NCBI GenBank assembly: GCA_022749755.1
Contig: CM040448.1
Span: 10,290,481-10,354,480 of the forward strand
Origin: Azadirachta indica
Taxonomy: Eukaryota; Streptophyta; Magnoliopsida; Sapindales; Meliaceae
Direction of reading: 5' to 3'
DNA length: 64,000 bases
How positions within the stretch are numbered: the first letter of the stretch is position 1; each line of letters opens with the position of its first letter. The notes beneath the pieces were generated by a model that saw nothing but the letters and a program-made list of their open reading frames with translations, searched no databases and was not told the origin of the DNA. Of this stretch, positions 38,268 to 54,000 are shown in pieces. Both the position numbers and the translations under genes were made by a program.

Positions 38268-40034
38268 ATATACTGCAAAAAACACACCATGCAAAATTTT
38301 CAACTAGTCTTTCCTCGCATTAATTAACCCCAGTAGTGAAGCCACATATTCTGCAATTAGATACCCCTCTATTCTTGCCAATTTAAAGCTCCTTTCACAC
38401 AGCAATTCATAGAATGGGATTCTTTAGGAAAATTCAGGTGTATCGAGTTTTTCCTCCTATAATAATTGTATATATGGGTATGAAAAATTGAAGTTGTAAT
38501 ATTGTTGAAGATGTTCAGTAGCCAATTCACTGCTAGGAAATGAGCATGTGAAGATTTTGAGTTAAGGTGCAAATGCAGATTCAGAGAGTCAGTTTTCTAA
38601 TTGACTGAAAATGATAACATTAGGTTATTGCAACTGTTATCTGCTTATTATGGCATTATAGATCAAAAGATAATATGAACAATTAAATTGCCTTTTATTG
38701 TTTTTTGCTACTTTGCCATCAAAATTAACAGGATTTTGATTTAGTTGTGATGTTTAAATTTGCCTCAAGTCCGTGTGCCAAGTTTGTGGGAATTGCAAAT
38801 TATTTTGAAGTGTTTTGTCCCATAAGATTCTTCTAACTCACTCTTTAACTAAGACTTCTAATACAACTGCAATTTTAATTTATGTTTTCATTATTTTTCT
38901 ATGCTTGAGTTTTCGTCATATGATAGAAACGTTCAATTTAGAAATTAGGACCTTTCTTTCATAGCAGCCGCCCCATTGTCTTTTCTTGTTGATGAAGTTT
39001 TCGAAGCCTGCTAAATAATTCCTAATAAATCAGTGCGACACCGTATAAGTAAAAGCATGAAATTAAAAGCTTTTATTGTGTGTAATATTATTTTTTAATA
39101 ATAATAAATAAGGTCGCAATGATACGAAAAAGCACTTGTTTTTTTTTTTTTTGACCAAAACTAGATGTTTAAAGAGTGCCGAGTCCAAACCGGAAGAAAT
39201 AGAATATCTAGACGGCTACTTTTATGAATGGACTAAATGTCGACTCCATTTTTCTCAACTCTAATTTTGGCAGTTTGCCTCTTTTTTCTTTTTTTTTTTT
39301 TTTTAAATTTAAACGAACGGTATGCGGTTTGTTGACTTTGAATTATATATTATTTATTTCCTCGTCGATAACGAATGAGGTTAATCTTATAGGATCACGA
39401 TCATCCAGAACACCACACCTGAGTTAATGACACGTGTTCGTGGAGGCGAATTTTTACACGTACTGTTCTTGACTCCGTATCAATCATCAATGTATGGAAC
39501 CTGTTGGCCTCCATTCATAATTTCAGTTTTTTATTTTTATTTTCCTTAAAATTGTTTTATAAAACTGATAAAAGAAACAAAAATTCGGGTATTTAAAGTA
39601 TTTGACATTTTTGTCTTAATAATTTAAAAATTATTCATTTAATTTTTATTTAACATTATTGATGTATTTAAAATAAAAAAAAAAAAAGTTAAATTTTTTT
39701 ATCTAAATAATAATATTTTAAAAAGTAACAACCGAAAAAGACTAATATCTATTTTAAATACAATTTGTTTAATAAATAAGAAACTAAATAAATAATTTTC
39801 AAATTATTAAAATTAAAAGTATATATTAAACAATATTTTAAGAACCCAACAATCCTTTTCTGTATATTAGATGTCACTCATGTCTGATCTTATATAAGTA
39901 GCATCACTGCTATACCATTTTTATGTAGTTGGATTAAGACATTTTATTATTGCGATATTTATTTGTCCAATCTTTTTAAGAAACCAAAGATAATAAAATT
40001 AATTTATCGCGAGTACCTAATACCTTATTTGTTT

Positions 40035-40057
40035 GGGTGGGTGGGTGGGTGGGCGGG
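40035..40057 (+). other. Potential G-quadruplex tract
   Basis: Six runs of GGG separated by single bases (five GGGT/GGGC steps, then GGG) on the plus strand, inside otherwise AT-rich DNA. Four or more G3 runs with one-base loops is the strongest intramolecular G4 pattern. Confidence 0.7.
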
Positions 40058-41945
40058 CTATAAAATTAAAATTAAGCAAATAATATCATTCTAAAAACGT
40101 GGTATATATCTACCCAGCTACTTATTTATAGCAAACAAACTACATGTTATAGCTAATCAATTGCCTCTAAACATGTTATCATTGTGATCTCACAAAAACA
40201 TGTGATCATTATTTTCTTTTTAATTTTTTAATTTTAGTTAGCGCTGCCTTCCTAATTGCCAAATCAAAAGTGGAGATCCTTTTGATGATATTTAGTTCAA
40301 AAGTGGAGATACTTTCGCATTTATGATATATAAACCAAATAATTCTAATGCTTCTTGCTTTATTGATGATATTTAGTTCAAAATTAAATGTATGTCCTAA
40401 CAAAATTCAATATAATTGTAATATATAATCTTATTATAAAATTTTAAAGAATAAAATTAAACGCAACAACCAAATAAATATTATTTATATTGAACATACA
40501 ATTTAATATTTATCACGATTTTATTTCTGAATTTTATGACATAAAATTTGACTATTGATGTCGATTATGTTTATTTCGTTTTAGAATTTTCGATGTCTTA
40601 AATATTTGTATTTAAAATTTAAAATTTGAAATTATATATATAAAGATGGGAGAGGGGTATTCAATGTAATTGCTTACAAGTGAATCAAATAATATGAGTT
40701 CCGTAACACAATTGGAAACATAATATTTTCCTTCTTATCAAATTCATTTGTCCTTATTACCTAAAAACAGTATTTGTTTTTTTTTTTAATTTTGTTTTCT
40801 GGTAAAAAAAAATTATCAATATTGGATCGGCTGTTACTTTGACACTAGATTGGATTACTAGAAGCAATTAATTAATCAATTAGTTGATTAATTAATGGTA
40901 ATTAAAAGTGAGAAGCAGTCAAGTCAAGAGTCAAACTAGAATGTTTTATTTTGTGTTTGTATCTTGACTTCCTCCCCGCCTTGTAACAAAATTTCTTAAA
41001 TTTTAATTTTATTTTTAAAATTATTCTAGCGATAATGTGACAGCATTTTATTTGTTTACTTATTTATTAACGACATTCTTTCAAGGTAGTTGACACGAGA
41101 ATAAAGAAAGAATAGAGAGAAATGCATCAAAATTAGAGCTCTTTAATTATTTTCCAACCACTTTTTCTAGAAAATCCTTGAGAAAATAGCCTTCCAAAAA
41201 ATGTACATCTCCACCTTCCTTTTAATCTTTTTTATTTTTATTTTTTAATGTTGTTCTTAATTATCTTTTTCTAATATTGCTTTTAATGATCTTTACTAAT
41301 ACATATATGTTCATAATGATTTTTTTACCTCCAATCCTCAACTTTGATTCGAAATATAATTAGGGGTATCAAGGTTCCGATAATAATCATTCCCATACTT
41401 AAATTAATAAAGATATATTTTATGTTTAGGATTTGCCAGAATATTATTTGATAGTACAAATACAACAATAAGAGTCCTAAAACATGTATATTTCTTGAGT
41501 CATTTGAGGATCTGATTATTTCTTTGTTTTTTTTTTTAAAAAAAAGAGATAAGAGAGTTGGTTATAATTTAAATACATTTTTAACCTCTTATTTTTTGTC
41601 AAATTTAAACTTGGTTGGCTTGTAAAATAAAGAAAGTATGACTATTTGTTCTATTATAATTTCACTGTTTTTTTTCAAAATAAAAATTTATATATAACTA
41701 GTAATTAATATACTATTTTTACTTCATCAATTAATCATTCTCAACAATTCAATTGTATGTATTTATAGGACAAAATCATTTAATTGTGCAAAAATTTTAT
41801 CATTATTATTTTTAGAAAACAAAAAACAGCCACCTATAATAATGTTTGTATACAAATATAGACATATATTAAAAGTAATTAAAAAAGAGAAAGGTATAGG
41901 CCACTCCGTATTGTATTAAAATGTGTCGCAATCTTTGACCCAACT

Positions 41946-41972
41946 TATATATATATATATATATATATATAA
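41946..41972. repeat. TA microsatellite
   Basis: About thirteen uninterrupted TA units; similar tracts lie at 42304-42325 and 43014-43034. Confidence 0.95.
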
Positions 41973-43242
41973 TTGGGTAATGGGTGCATGTGAATGAATG
42001 AATGAAAGAAATAATGAATGAATATGATAATGTTGTTGCTTGTACCACTTACTGTTTTATTGCTTTTCGCAAATGAATCCATGACTGTTGCTTTATTACC
42101 CGACCATATTTCAACCACACTTCTCCTTCACTCCTTTCTTTCTTTCACCCTAATCCCATTATATATACATATATATAAACGAAATTTGAGTATTTTGGAG
42201 CATGCTTCATACATACTCATAAATTATCCGAATTTGAATAATGATAGAGATAAAAAATTTAGTGTATCGTGAATAAAGATTACTTTATATGTACAAAACC
42301 TTTTATATATATATATATATATATAAATATTATATTTATAGTGTACCAATATAATATCATAGTAATTTAATACCCACCTCTAGTTTGTTCTTTTTTAATT
42401 AAAAAAATTACTCACAAGTATATAATCTGTAATGCGGTTAAACTTTATTCCTTCTTTTTGTCTTTTTGTCAATCATGCATTATCATTCTTGCACTAGTCT
42501 GTCTTATAGTGTAGTGTACTTCTACTGCCTCTCTAGAGAATGTCATATGAATTCTAATTGTTATTATTAATTAATTGTAAACCAACAAGTTGTACATTGA
42601 GAAGATGAAACTTTTATCTTATAATTTAATTAATTTTATTATTATGTGATGTTTTATCTTATTTTATTCAAAATTTTTAATTTTAATCAAAAGGGTATTA
42701 AAAATTTTTATTATTTTATATCCATGTCTATTAACTAAGTTATTGAATTAATTTTTTTAAAGTAAGAATATCCTTCATTTTGTTACAAATAAAACATTAC
42801 AAACCATTGTAGATCTTCACCCATATTTTTAAGATATTACAGAAAGTTATAATATATATAATCAAATATATCATAATACTTGCTACAGTACAAAAATAAA
42901 TGTAATACTTCACATTTGATGTTTTGATTAAAAAATATTTTAAAGTAGAACTCCACCGAAAAGCAAGTAGGATCTTGATATACAAAAATAGAATCATATT
43001 AAAAATAGTGTGTGTATATATATATATATATATAATGCAAGCTATGTTAATAAAATTGCATGAAATGCACGTGCGTAACACATGGCGCCGCCCATAGTAA
43101 TATGGAAATGCAAAATTGCGAATAAAGGTGAGGTGAGGGGGAGGTGAGTTGAGTAGACACCGAACAAATCTTGTGATTGCCATTTTTGACCAACAAACAA
43201 TTAAACCTAACCCTAATTTCCCAATTCAACACCACCACCTTG

Positions 43243-43246
<4 letters not shown>

Positions 43247-43274
<28 letters not shown>
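43247..43274. repeat. TA microsatellite
   Basis: Fourteen uninterrupted TA units. Confidence 0.95.
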
Positions 43275-43277
<3 letters not shown>

Positions 43278-46200
43278 TCACATCTAACATCTTTAATGAA
43301 ATTTAATTTTTTTATTTTTAATTAAATGATATAGAGATAAGAATCACAATTATGATTGAAAAAAAATTAGATAGAACATATTAAATGAAATATAAATACA
43401 CACTTGTTCAATGAATTTTTGTTCGTATATCTATCCACTTTAAAATTAACTAGTTATATTAACGATAATAATAATGTGAGAGAAGATTTAAAATATATAT
43501 TTTTTATTGAATGGTCTAATAAAAATTGTCTCATCTAAAATTTTTTTCAATTGATTAAGAGAAGATTTTACTCTTCTAATTAAAAATTAATTATTCAAAG
43601 TTCAAAAACAAATTTGTGAAAAATCAAAAAAGTTTATTTATAAATTTTATTTATTCTTTTAATTAAGCAGATGTCTTTTAAATAAGAATTAGAGTATATA
43701 TTTAATACAGAATCTTAATCCTTTGAATACAAAACAAATGTGTAAATATGTAAAAGTATTGTATTTTAACGGAAGTAAACTATTTAATACTTAGTATTTT
43801 AAAATATTTTTATTACATACAATTATCTATTGACAATCTTTTTCTTTTCAATTTTTACTCCATTATTTGAAATATTTCATGTGCCAAAAACTACATTAAT
43901 TTTAATTTAGGGTATAAAATATGTACAATACGGACAATAATTTAATTAATGTTATTATACAATAATTTAATTAATGCTAATTTATTATATCTCTTTATTT
44001 CACTTAAATGATAAAATTTTAATTAAAAAATGGGTTAATGATTTGAGTATCTTTGTCATGATATTGATAGCCCATTAATTTAATCTTAATATCTGTGTTT
44101 TGAAACTACATTATAAATTGTTTAATTTTCTCTAGTATATGCTTAATTAGTATATGATTACAATTGAATGATTAGAAACATTCAACAAGATAAACTTTCA
44201 CAGAATTGATCAAATGTTGTGATAATGGGTCAACCTAAGCTAATTTGTTAAATTACAAGAGAAGCATTAATTGTTTAATCATTTTTAATAGATTTGTATC
44301 TATCAAATTTATTTGGTACTTGACTATAATATATTTAATATATTTTTATATAACATAACATTTGAAACATAGATATAAAAATTGAAATCTTAAACCTAAA
44401 ATTATTGATAAAAAAATAAATAAATTGTTCTAAAAGAAGATATTATTAAGTGTTCCTTTATTTTGACTTTTTTGTTAATTAAAAGAAACTTTCTAATGAT
44501 AGAAATTCTTTTTAAATTTAATTATATTATTTTATTATTTAAATAATAAAAAATACGTTAATTTGAATTAGTATTAAAAAATTAAAATAATAGCTTAAAT
44601 TGTCCCGTATTAATCTAAATTGCAATTAAATCAAATCCCAATTAGTTCCTATTTTAATAAATCTTATAACTATTTACTTTTTATTTTTACTTTAAAAAAA
44701 GATGATAAATCATGTTTAAGGGGACGCAAGAAAAGTGGATAATATTAATTATGTAGATAGTATATGGGTGGTATTATTGTAAATATGTAATGTATGTACT
44801 CCGTCAACAAAGTATGTAATGTAACTGTAGAGAAATAGCAGAGTGATGTGAATCCAAAATTAAATCCGATTTTATGTTACGATTGCAAGTCAAAATCGTC
44901 GAGTTTGACAGTCCACCTAAAAGGTGGCGGTGCTTTTCATGCATCTCTGAAACTACAAAATGACGAATATACCCCTATTCGTCTGACTCTACTCCGCGCG
45001 GAACAAGACACGCGATAGCTTTTCTGTAGTCTTTGCCCTTTTGTGTCTGGTAGAAATGACCGTTCACATCACTTTAATTACCGTTTTTGCCACTCTAATA
45101 GATAGGAGCTTAGCTGAGCTGGCAACCTGAAATTGAAGAGTTAGTTATTCATGTAAAACCCAACGGAGAAATTGTGGGTTAAATTTCTGAAAATTTTATT
45201 TTCAAGACAATTATAATTTAAAAAAAAAGGAATAATTACAAAAAAGTTTATTTATATATCAAATAAAAATTTGTGTGGATGTAAAATAAAAAATTAAAAT
45301 TAAATTGAAATAAAACAATTTGTGGTCAAAACACGTCATCACAATTTACAAGCTTCATCGTTGTTTCGGATTATTATTATTTTTATGTATTTTTTTATAT
45401 CGTAATTCTACACTCATTCTAGCTGGCTGCCTTCTAGATGGTCTAAAGAGGAACGCTATTCCAATAGTGTTTCGCCACGTGTATACTTGGAGGCGCAATT
45501 TACGTAAACACCCCGATTATTTTATTAATTAAATTAGAAAATTATCCAGTCCAACGGAGTCGGAAAAGGAGCATCTTAAACTGTGAAATGTCAAGTCTGC
45601 CCTTTACGATTGCGTGCAGCGTCATGTGACCTCAAACCTGGTTGTTATAAATCAGTTTCTTTGGCAAACAAGACCTAAAATTGGCTTTTAGTTGAGTAAC
45701 TAACAGAAGCACTTCTCCAGCGCATAATCATCGGGAGATTGTTTTCTATTTTGTTGGTTACAAGTGTTTTTGCTTGAATCATCAATACAACTATTTTCTT
45801 AACCTCCAAAAAAAAAAAAAACCCTCCAACAAGTTAGTATTTTTATTAAACAAACAATACTTATTTTTAATTAAATTAAAAATTAAATGAAAAAATCAAA
45901 TTTAAAAAAATTAATAAAAATATAAATTAAACCCATTTCTCTATTCTAGTATGAGAGAGATTTAAGCATATTAAGTAAACCAAACAATATTTTAATTTTT
46001 TTAATTAAGATAACATTTTTTATACTGTTTAAGAAAATTCTTTGATGAATTTATCTAAGAGAAATATGATGTTGAAGGTGACTAAAAGGATTTAATAATA
46101 ATAATGATGATGAAAATGAAATTATTGAGAAGGATATTTTTTACAGAAACACCAATAAGAAGTGCTTCCTTCAATCTAAAGATGAAAGATAATAAAATTT

Positions 46201-46679
46201 TATTATGAATTTAGAACCATAATTTTAAGTTAGTCAAAAAAGGGGTAGATTGCTTGCTTGGTTGCTTTTGATTTAGTGCATAAAAAATGTAATGAATGGA
46301 GTTTGAGAATGTAAAGTAGGGCTCTGTTTGGTCCACATTGTCTGGTCCAGCTTCTAGCTTCTTGTGCTTTGCTTTTTCTATTTATTTATTTATTTTGGGC
46401 ACCAGACGTACATTGCAATGTATTTTCATTTTTCAGGAGACATAATTAAAGATAAAAATTATAAAAATTTTTTTTTTAAAAAATTTGATAAACATTTATT
46501 TGTTGGCTAAATTGGCAGCTGGGAGGATATTTCTGCCTTTGACATAAAGGGGCACGGGTAGATGTGAAGAGAAATGGCAATAGTGTAATTAAACAGAAGT
46601 ATTGGGATATTTTCAGAGAAGCTTCGTTTACAACTTTTTTTTTTTAATTATCAAAAACGTTTTGATTATTGTTTTGGAT

Positions 46680-46743
46680 ATTTTAGGTAAACAACAGAGG
46701 AGCTATCGTCTTCCTTTCTCTCTGTCTCTCTCTAGATTGTAGG

Positions 46744-46774
<31 letters not shown>

Positions 46775-47283
46775 AGTTTTAGAGAGAGAGAGAGAGAGAA
46801 AGTGGAGAGAGGAGAGGAGAGGAAAGGAAAGAAAAGGAAAGGAGGGAAGTCTCTGGGAAATATGTTTGACCTCTCTTCCATCCTTTCTTCTTCAATCTGA
46901 ATTCCTCATTCCCATTTACTTCCCTTACTTCTCATATATTTTCTCTCAATTTGTTCTTCCGTGTTCGTCTTGTTTTCTCCTGCATTTTCTGTCACTTTCC
47001 TGGAAAATCAAAATTTTCATCTTACTTAAAAGGCTTTTGGATTTTTATTGGAAACTACGTTGTTTTTTAACATCCGGGTTTCTGTCAAAATTGGAGATTT
47101 GAGGCTAGATCTTGAATATTTTTAGTTTTGGGATTAATTTCTAAACCATCCATTTTCTGGCTTTGCTTGAAAAGATAAGAATTTTTTTGAGCGGGTTTGA
47201 AACATATTTTTCTTCACATCTTATAAAGATTAGAGCAGACGATCCAAAAAGCTTGAATTCAAGCTTTTTGTTGATCCCGGGTT
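46680..47283 (+). promoter_or_regulatory. Proximal promoter and 5' UTR of the CDPK gene
   Basis: A CT-rich tract (46707-46735), a 30-base A run (46744-46773) and a GA repeat (46781-46799, continuing as GGAGA/GGAAA to about 46845) precede the likely leader. CT/GA tracts are common at transcription start regions of plant genes. The leader up to the ATG at 47284 is T-rich and has several short upstream ATGs, including one at 46862. It ends with the palindrome listed separately. No clear TATA box is placed. Confidence 0.5.
47245..47270 (+). repeat. Perfect 26-bp palindrome in the CDPK 5' leader
   Basis: The half-site CAAAAAGCTTGAA is followed directly by its exact reverse complement; the whole is 13 bases upstream of the start codon. 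In RNA it could form a stem of about 11 bp with a four-base loop next to the initiation site. Confidence 0.95.
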
Positions 47284-50792
<3,509 letters not shown>

Positions 50793-51070
50793 CTGGAACA
50801 CAAATGAAAAAAAAAAAATCAATTTGTGGGAAAATGAAAATTTTTAAAGTTGATTTTGAGAATTCTTTTTTTCCCCCCTTCTGTTATAATTTTTTAATCT
50901 TCTTATTTTTGGTGTAACTAGGATTCCAGCTTAGGGTGTTGATGTTGTTTTTATTTTTTATTTTTAAAATGAAATGCAATATGTTTATTTTGTTTGTTGT
51001 GAGAGTTGCTGGTGGTGGGAGTAAAAGGAATGGAGTGTAAGTTTAAGAGTTTGTTCCTTTGTGGTTGTAA
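50793..51070 (+). other. Presumed 3' UTR of the CDPK gene
   Basis: T-rich sequence after the stop codon; the cleavage site may lie near 51050-51080 after AAATGAAATGC and TTGTAAATAG, but no canonical AATAAA is seen. Confidence 0.4.
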
Positions 51071-54000
51071 ATAGTGCCAAATTGACAAACATACCCTTTT
51101 ATCAAAGTCATTCTGTTGCCATTATTATTTAATTAGGTGGAACTTTTGATTTTCATTTTGCTCATTATCTATGTAAGAGATCTGGTTTATGACAGCCAAT
51201 CCATAACTTATCAGCAGCTGACAGATGATAAAAGATCTCTTTTGTTAGTTGTTAAATCACATCAAGATTCAGTTGGTGATGAGTTGTGAGAAAGAGATTG
51301 CTGTCTGGATTTGAGCAGTTAACTGGATTTGAGAGCAGAGCAGATATATGGTAGCTGGACAGTTACAAGACCTGGGTTCAACTTTTGCTTGCCCCCAGTT
51401 ATTACTGATAAGAGAATGATATGAATCTCACCAATGATCTGGGTGTGATCAATGTACCAACTGTTCTGTTCATATATAAATAAAATTTTATAGCATTTAT
51501 TACAATAATACTAACTCTGTGTGTTGTGAAAAAAAAAAAATCTGACCGAAATCCGTGTTCAATTAAGTTATTTACTTCTAAAGAATGGATGAAAGAAATC
51601 AACTTTTCAAAAGTGATCAGGGCTTGGATTGAATGGGAGAGGGTTGGCTGACCAAGTGCGCCGACTTCACATTAATTATTTGCCAACTTTCCTGGAGAAC
51701 ACAAATCCATACATACAAACATACACACATACATACATACTAACACCAGAGCAGCACGACACATTTATGGTTCTTTGCCTAATCCCACCGACCATAAACA
51801 AAAGCAAACTAAACCACCGACACCAAACCAAAGCTAAACATATCTACTAATTCATTCCTTCTTCTTCTTCTTCTTATTGTTGTTGATTATTGAATAATGA
51901 CGACCTTTTTTGTGGTTCAGAAAACTGTATGTACGTATTAAATGTATATTGACTTAACTTAAAACCCATTTCAATCTTCTCTTCTCCTCCACTACCTTTT
52001 TCAAAATATTGAATTTCAACCAACCAATTAACCAAAACCATGCAATGTAATTTAATGTAGCGTGTAGTGTAGTAGGCGATGTTCCATTTCCATTTCACTT
52101 TCACTTTCACTTTATAGCAAGTCGTTAATTTCTAATTGGTGTTTGTTTTTTGGTCCTTTTTGCAATTAATCAATCAATCAATTAATTAATTAATATGCCT
52201 ATTTCTCTTTCCATCCACCTTAATTAGGTTAATAATCAAACAAACGGTTGTGTTGAAACCATTGATATATTAAGATTTAAGTGTTGCTGAAATGGGAAGT
52301 TCTCTCCTAACAGGACCAGTTTTAAATTGTTTTGGTTTATAAATTGATTTGTAATTGTTGTGTTCAAAACATAATCAAGTGTTCAGTAACTTGTTGCAAA
52401 TGTTCGTGAGTTTAAAAAAGTAAAATATGCTAATTTTAGTATTCAAGTGTTATAACGGTGATTATGACTATAATAATAAAGATAAAATAAATTATGATTC
52501 ATAAAATTATAATATACTTTTTTTTTTTAACTAAAACGATGAAATTATAATAAAAAATTTAAAATCATATTAGACGGTAATCATAGATTCTTTAATAAAT
52601 TAATTTTTAAAAATAGCCCATTACAAAAGCTTTTATTCACAATGCAATATATTATAAAATAACTTTTTTTTTTCACCAAACATAAATTTAATAAAATATT
52701 ATACGATAAGTTTATCTCTAAGCTTTTCTCCCTAAAAGAAAAAAATTTTAAGAGATAAAAGAAAGGTGACGGCAAATTTTGACAATCTTTTTCTCTCTAA
52801 AAAATGAAGACAAACTAGATTCCATTCAATTTGTTTGCAGATGGATCTAAGCCCATTGAAAACCTTAAATTCAGTAATGGCGACTCTAGTTCCACCCCAC
52901 ATAATGTTTAATAACACCCCCATTTACTAATACACTAATCTCGAGAATTATTAATCGACCTTATCTAATATTAATAACGCCACACTTTAAAATCTCATAT
53001 ATTAATTAATAGATAAGTGATTTGTAATTTTTTTAGATATTATAAATTATACTTGCGTTATTTAGGAGAAATCTACCCCAAATTGGAAGTTTCGATACGA
53101 TTTTAATTTGTCCATCGTTTGAACCTATTTAAAAAAAATATATATACCTCAAGTCAGAATTCTTGATCTGATTTAGTTTTGTGATAGTCTTCACCAATTC
53201 AAAAGAAATCTACCCCAAGTTGGGAGTTATGATTGAATTTAATTTAGCATCTGCTCGTGATAGGCACTTGCTCTTGAGATATTAGCACAACGTTTAAAAT
53301 AATTAGTATTTTAAGTCAATTAAAAATAAATATATAAGGTGACATAACAATAACAAGTCAATTTACACAAAAATAAAATTTTAAAAGGCCTAGCTATAGA
53401 AATTCATATACATTAAATTTGGTCCAACCAATGAAAAAGACAACCCAAATTACCAAACCAATCAAAGTTTGGTGTTAGTTATTCCATCTAGGCTTAAATT
53501 CCAGATTTATTTATTTATTTTCATGGTTTGTATTATAAAGTACTAATATAAAATTTAAATACAAAGTACAAGTCAATAATTAACAAGACATAAACAGATT
53601 AAAATTAGGTAACGCAATTAATACAGAAGTTCTAATTAGAAAAAAAAAATTCCAACCAGAAAACATTCAATTTTCAAGCATTTAATCAACAAATAAAATA
53701 AAATTTTAATATAATGGCATAAGTTAATAACTTAATAAGATAGTATTTTTTTTTTTAATTTTTAATGGTGGCCATTAAGAGTGTGAGAGTTTTATCGTAT
53801 TCTATTATAATAATAAGTTTATATTTAAAAGTGTTAAAAGAAACAAGTGATACTTTTTCTTTTTTTTTTTAAAAAAAAATATTTAGGTTGAATCATATAA
53901 ATGGAACAAATTCAATCTAATCCCATTAAAAAAATTCAAATTGAAAATTTAAATCAACCCAAATAATTTCTACTTTGTTTGGGATAATAGTGTTTCTACC

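Larger units (their letters stand above)
38268..46680. other. AT-rich intergenic region between TypA and the kinase gene
   Basis: About 8.4 kb. The first few hundred bases hold the TypA 3' UTR, end not determinable. Beyond that there are only short low-complexity open frames. It includes T-runs near 39139-39152 and 39291-39304, a G-rich tract (40035-40057), TA microsatellites at 41946-41972, 42304-42325, 43014-43034 and 43247-43274, ACGT modules near 39431 and 45476, and a less AT-rich island at about 44870-45180 with no motif I recognise. Confidence 0.65.

Noticed and set aside
42797..43238. Minus-strand frames with hydrophobic stretches
   Set aside because: They include a translated TA microsatellite and no family motif; AT-rich DNA gives such Ile/Tyr-rich frames by chance.
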